64,000 nucleotides of DNA, from contig MU623363.1 in the NCBI GenBank assembly GCA_025201765.1, positions 255,192-319,191 of the forward strand, read 5' to 3'. This stretch comes from Daldinia sp. FL1419. Its lineage: Eukaryota; Ascomycota; Sordariomycetes; Xylariales; Hypoxylaceae. The position numbers were made by a program, and so were the translations under genes. Under the pieces are notes generated by a model. It saw only the letters and a list, made by a program, of their open reading frames with translations, did no database searches and was not told the origin of the DNA. Below are positions 60,096 to 64,000 of the stretch, in pieces. Positions within the stretch are counted from its first letter, which is position 1. Each line of letters opens with the position of its first letter.

Positions 60096-61780
60096 CCTTC
60101 AGGTATAGAATCATTTGACATACATGTACATCATGCAGGCGCCGGTAAAGGCAGCTATCAGTCTCAAAATCTGCTCAAAGATCTACCAAACTAGCCAAAC
60201 TATGTTATGTAATACAATACTTGGGGCTTGGTTGTTACGTGACGGTGATGTCCTCTGACCCAGATGGGCAGGTGTTGACTGAAGTGTGGTTACCTGACAT
60301 ACACAAATACTCAGCTACATGCTTTCCTTGGTTCTCGGATGTGTTGCCGTATCTTTAAGGACGGCGCTTTCCTCTCTAACTTTCACTTTCCGGGGAATAA
60401 TAACCCAATCCAATTGCATGAATTACATACACACACATAGACATATGTACGTAGGAGCCCACGTGGAGATATCCTAATCATACCCCTTTCGACTATCTCT
60501 AGCCAGGATCATAGGGCGACTCGAGATCTCACTACTACCTTGTGTATTTTGGGTGTGATTGAGCACAAATATTGGTTACAAATTATTAATTCCTGCCCCT
60601 TCAAGAATTCATTTTACTAATCGACGTCTTGTTTCGTTGATATTATCTATGAGGATGCGACGTAAAGAAGCACTGATTAAATCGGCGAGTAGAATATCTA
60701 CCTTTGCTTCTCCTGGGAGAACGAGATAAATCACCATACGTAATGCGTACGACTGGAGATAAAGGATATAACCAACTATGGACGTCTATTGATGTTTGCA
60801 GCGCTAGATTTGACTAGACCATCAAAATAGAAGGGGCAGTTCGGCAATACATATGCTTAGAACTCTAAGGGGTGTTGGAGTTGATAACTAGCATCCCTAT
60901 ACACATCATAGCCCTACCGTTGTCCCCTATATGCACCGTTATAATCATACTTGACCACGACAAACAGCACCAACTTTCAGAGGAGACCTCGAAAATTCTA
61001 TTGTCATAACTGGATGACCCGGTTGTAATTGCACTTGGGTGTGATTTTCTACCTAGAGCTCCAAGAATCGTGTATGTTCAACCGACTGTCTACCTACCTA
61101 CCTACCTACGGGGTCGTCTTTTTTACTTTAGGAAGCAAAACGTTTCATGTACACTGAAAGGAACTAGCGCTTGTAATACCTTACCATTATATATGTATCA
61201 TCACATCTTGATGGGATTTAATATATTATTCTTTTTTCTTTGGGTAGACAGGTACCTATTATAAGATCTCCGAATTCCCGGAAGACTAGACGGATTACTA
61301 AGATCAAAGTATTGTCGGCTTTAAGTTATGTAGAAATTTATAATACATCTTGGCTTTTGCTCTTATTCATGCTGACATTGATTACCTACCAGCTGTTCTT
61401 GGCCAAGAAAGGCACTTTCGCGATCTCTAATTCTCAATCACTGCCGAAGAGGGCTGGAGCAAGGAGAGGGGTCGTAATGGGGCAACCAGGGAGTATGTTT
61501 AGACCCTCTCGGCATATAGAAATTAGTTCTTACCTCAGGCACATACGTCCTCTTATTTTAGACTTCTTATAATTCCTCAACATTATTGCCGAGGCTGAAG
61601 GTAATTTATTATTGGTCAATTACTTACCATACCCCGTACGCATCACATATGGTTGACTAACTGGTCTAGACCTGGCTGAATAGATGATTCTAAAAAAGGA
61701 TTGGATTGTCGTATGCTACACAGTTCGCCTTAAAGACATGTTAGTAAATATCTTTTGAGCTAATAATAGTCACATGGATA

Positions 61781-61806
61781 CTTACCTACCTAGGTACCTA
61801 GGTAAG
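61781..61806. repeat. Nested CCTAGG palindrome
   Basis: CTTACCTACCTAGG followed by TACCTAGGTAAG gives two overlapping CCTAGG cores and nearly complementary ends. It is non-coding. Confidence 0.75.
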
Positions 61807-62248
61807 CATCGAGAAACAATGTTAGATGTTTGCGCTACATTCCACGGAATTCGGCCTCGAGCTTTTCGCAGTGTTGCTGAGGTTAAGCGGACTGTAGTTA
61901 GATATTATGTACACGCAGATTCTCGATAACGTTATTATACAGGATTTGCTTAACTTATCACGGCAAAGACAATTCACTATAAAGATTTGAACTCAATCTA
62001 TAGAAATCATTACGTAGGTAGCTTCCAGTGTATATACGACCAGAACGCGCAGAACCGCATTATGACGCGCGTTGATACAGAACCGAGGCTGTGCCGGCGT
62101 GCCAGCGTGCGACTCAACCCAATAAAAGTCGCGCCTCCCTGACTCTAAGGTAAGGCTAGCAGTGAACCTCATCTATGCAAATCCATCTACCTACAAAGCT
62201 CACTCACGTTATGCATTATTAAAAGCACATTACAAGCCCCGCCAGCCT

Positions 62249-64000
62249 TTACGACCAGACATCCTCCTGTAGTCATAGTTAGTATCTAAAATATTGGGCG
62301 TAACGAGAAGCGTTGAATGAAGGGAAGGAACATTGACAGTATTGAACGGTAAGATGGGGATGTCTGATAGCTTATTGTAGGAGATACAATGGCGTGACGT
62401 ACCTGGTATTGATTCGTTGCTCTCATGTTCTTGACGATCTCCTCTGCCTTGGCCTCAGGAACACCGCGCTGCTCTGAGATTATCTGGGCTAATACGGTGT
62501 TGACTTCGCGAGCCATGTTTGCTGCGTCACCACACACGTAAATGTAGGCCTTCTTCTCGAGCAGCTCATTGACCTCTTGGGCTCTTTCCTTTAGTCGATG
62601 TTGCACGTATACCTTCTTGGGTCCTTCTCGAGAGAAAGCGGTAATCATTTCGAAGTTGTCACCAAGGGCGGTCTTGTAGTCCTAGTAGAGAGTGAGCTGA
62701 AGTCGATATTAGAACGGGCGTTGTACATACCTCCCATTCAGACTCGTACATGAAGTCTTCATTTCGCTTTCGGCAACCAAAGAAAAGCAGCGTACGACCA
62801 ACGTTCTCGCCGGACTCTGCCTGCTTTGCGCGTTCCTGAACAAATCCACGGAAGGGGGCAACGCCGGTACCAGGCCCAATAAGAATAATAGGCTTAGATG
62901 GGTCAGAAGGCAGTTTGAAGTTAGAGTGACGGACGTGTACTGGTACGTGAATACCGTCGTACTTGTTCCTTGGGCCATTTAGTTCATATGTAAGTCCAAA
63001 AGCCTCAGGGTTAGGGTCGCCATTTTGCTTCTGTTTGAGGGCCAACAAATAATTAGTAGCCACACCCTTGAAGGGGTCAGCGCGACCGGGAATCAATTGG
63101 TTCTCAACAACAGCGGTAATTGATATTTTCTTAGGCTGAACCAACGAAGACGAGGAGATAGAGTAGTACCGGGGTTGAAGCTTGGTGAGACCTTCGATAA
63201 AAGCGGAGAATGGGACGTTGGCCCACTTCTGTCCGTTGCTGACGACGCTCAAAGTCCTAGCAATGTTGTAGTGGTTCTTGCTGATTTTGTCCTGAAAGTA
63301 GTCCTTGTCACTGCCGAGTCTGGCCATCTCTGCCTTGGTAGCATCGTCGGGAGCGAACGCAGCCAGAGTGCCTAGGAATTGACGAGATACAGGTGCACAG
63401 ATTTCAAGATGGTACCGGATGATGGCATCGTAAGTGGTGGGCGTAGGGAATGGTACTTTGGCAGTGGGTTCGAGAGCCTTAACACTAATGACAGTATCCT
63501 TCTTATCTTCAAGATCTAGAATGTTGAGGAATTGATCAACTTCCTGGCCAGCGTTGGTGGGCCAGACAGCAATGTGATCACCGGTTTGGTATGACAGGTT
63601 AGAGCCGCTGATATCAACTTCCAGATGTAGACAGTTCCTATCCTTAACGGAGAATAATTCCTTGGATTCAGCAATGGGTGCGATGTACGGGTTGTGAGCA
63701 TTGAATGGGCCTTTAGCAGTTCCTTCGAGGTGCATCTTGTTGGGTTCGCCCAGGTAGACTTCATGAGAATCTTTAGTAAGACCTTCGCGCTCGACGATGC
63801 CAAATATGGGTTCGTAAACGGCTTCACGCTCTTCAAGTCTCATCTTCTCGGCCAACGCAGCCCACATCGGGTCTTTCCATGCCAAGAAGTCTTCTTCCAT
63901 AGTGCCAGCGCCATCATCACCTTCACCAGCTTCGCCAATTCTGTTGGCACCTAGTTTTTGTAGGGCTTTATTGACGTTGCGAACCATAGAGTTGTAGTGC
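62249..64000 (-). CDS. NADPH-cytochrome P450 reductase (C-terminal part, cut by window edge)
   Basis: Diflavin reductase that passes electrons from NADPH through FAD and FMN to microsomal P450s, including the sterol demethylase and desaturase steps; normally ER-anchored. Model: complement(join(62249..62266, 62403..62681, 62731..>64000)), about 521 residues seen. The N-terminal anchor and most of the FMN domain lie beyond 64000. The visible part starts at the end of the FMN domain (NRIGEAGEGDDGAGTMEEDF), then the connecting/FAD domain with RYYSISSSSL, the NADP-binding GPGTGVAPFRGF and YIYVCGDAANMAREV, and the invariant C-terminal VWS. That last motif comes from an 18-nt terminal exon behind a 136-nt intron. 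The frame is open to the edge; the ATG at 63987 is internal. Confidence 0.95.

Larger units (their letters stand above)
59701..62248. other. Non-coding stretch between RRM and P450 reductase genes
   Basis: About 2.5 kb without a supportable gene. It has several CCTAGG-centred palindromes, including a perfect 16-bp one at 60080-60095 and a nested one at 61781-61806, and a (CTAC)n run at about 61089-61108. The 110-codon plus ORF at 61240-61572 has one hydrophobic stretch but no recognisable homology and was not called. Confidence 0.5.

Noticed and set aside
61240..61572. 110-codon plus ORF with one hydrophobic stretch
   Set aside because: No recognisable family, non-ATG or weak start context and no splice-linked extension; isolated ORFs of this size are expected by chance in 2.5 kb.

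Overview
The window looks like nuclear DNA of a filamentous ascomycete. Genes are split by short introns (mostly 48-76 nt) with GTANGT-type donors and CTAAC/CTGAC branch points, and the gene set is typical of Pezizomycotina: a peroxisomal Lon protease ending in SRL, a Zn2Cys6 regulator, symportin Syo1 and a fungal DUF202 protein. The many intergenic CCTAGG-centred palindromes (TACCTAGGTA and variants) suggest a sordariomycete, possibly Xylariales; that placement is an inference, not a proof. No virus, bacterial operon, CRISPR array or intact transposon is visible.

Layout. 1-4687 has no supportable gene. 4688-7246 (minus) encodes a Zn2Cys6 transcription factor with an AT-hook-like motif and a PAS-like region; its zinc cluster can only be assembled through an 8-nt micro-exon. 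7247-24865 is a 17.6 kb gene-poor stretch full of simple repeats, palindromes and short broken ORFs. From 24866 to the right edge the window is a dense housekeeping block: peroxisomal Lon (-), RPA2 (+), a GNAT acetyltransferase (-), isopentenyl-diphosphate isomerase (-), a MATE transporter (-), a small DUF202 membrane protein (+), a type II membrane glycosyltransferase-2-like protein (-), Syo1 (+), a tentative very small gene (-), a DNAJC8-like J protein (-), the DEAD-box helicase Dbp10 (+), proteasome subunit Rpn1 (-), the kinase Rio2 (+), a two-RRM RNA-binding protein (-) and the C-terminal part of NADPH-cytochrome P450 reductase (-), which runs off the right edge.

How the genes relate. Three genes within about 12 kb serve ribosome biogenesis (Syo1, import of Rpl5/Rpl11; Dbp10, 60S assembly; Rio2, 40S maturation) and sit beside Rpn1. 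Several neighbours are divergent pairs sharing an upstream region: Lon/RPA2, MATE/DUF202, glycosyltransferase-like/Syo1, J protein/Dbp10 and Rpn1/Rio2. Isopentenyl-diphosphate isomerase and P450 reductase both supply the ergosterol pathway but lie 28 kb apart, so this is not a metabolic cluster.

Exon-intron models were built by hand. Each join was checked for reading frame, splice sites and agreement with the known family sequence; none has transcript support here. The most interesting observations are the 8-nt micro-exon inside the zinc cluster, a GC-AG intron, a 7-nt first coding exon in RPA2, a Lon gene whose catalytic lysine and peroxisomal signal both lie behind a small retainable intron, and a possible unannotated micro-gene at 45827-46120.
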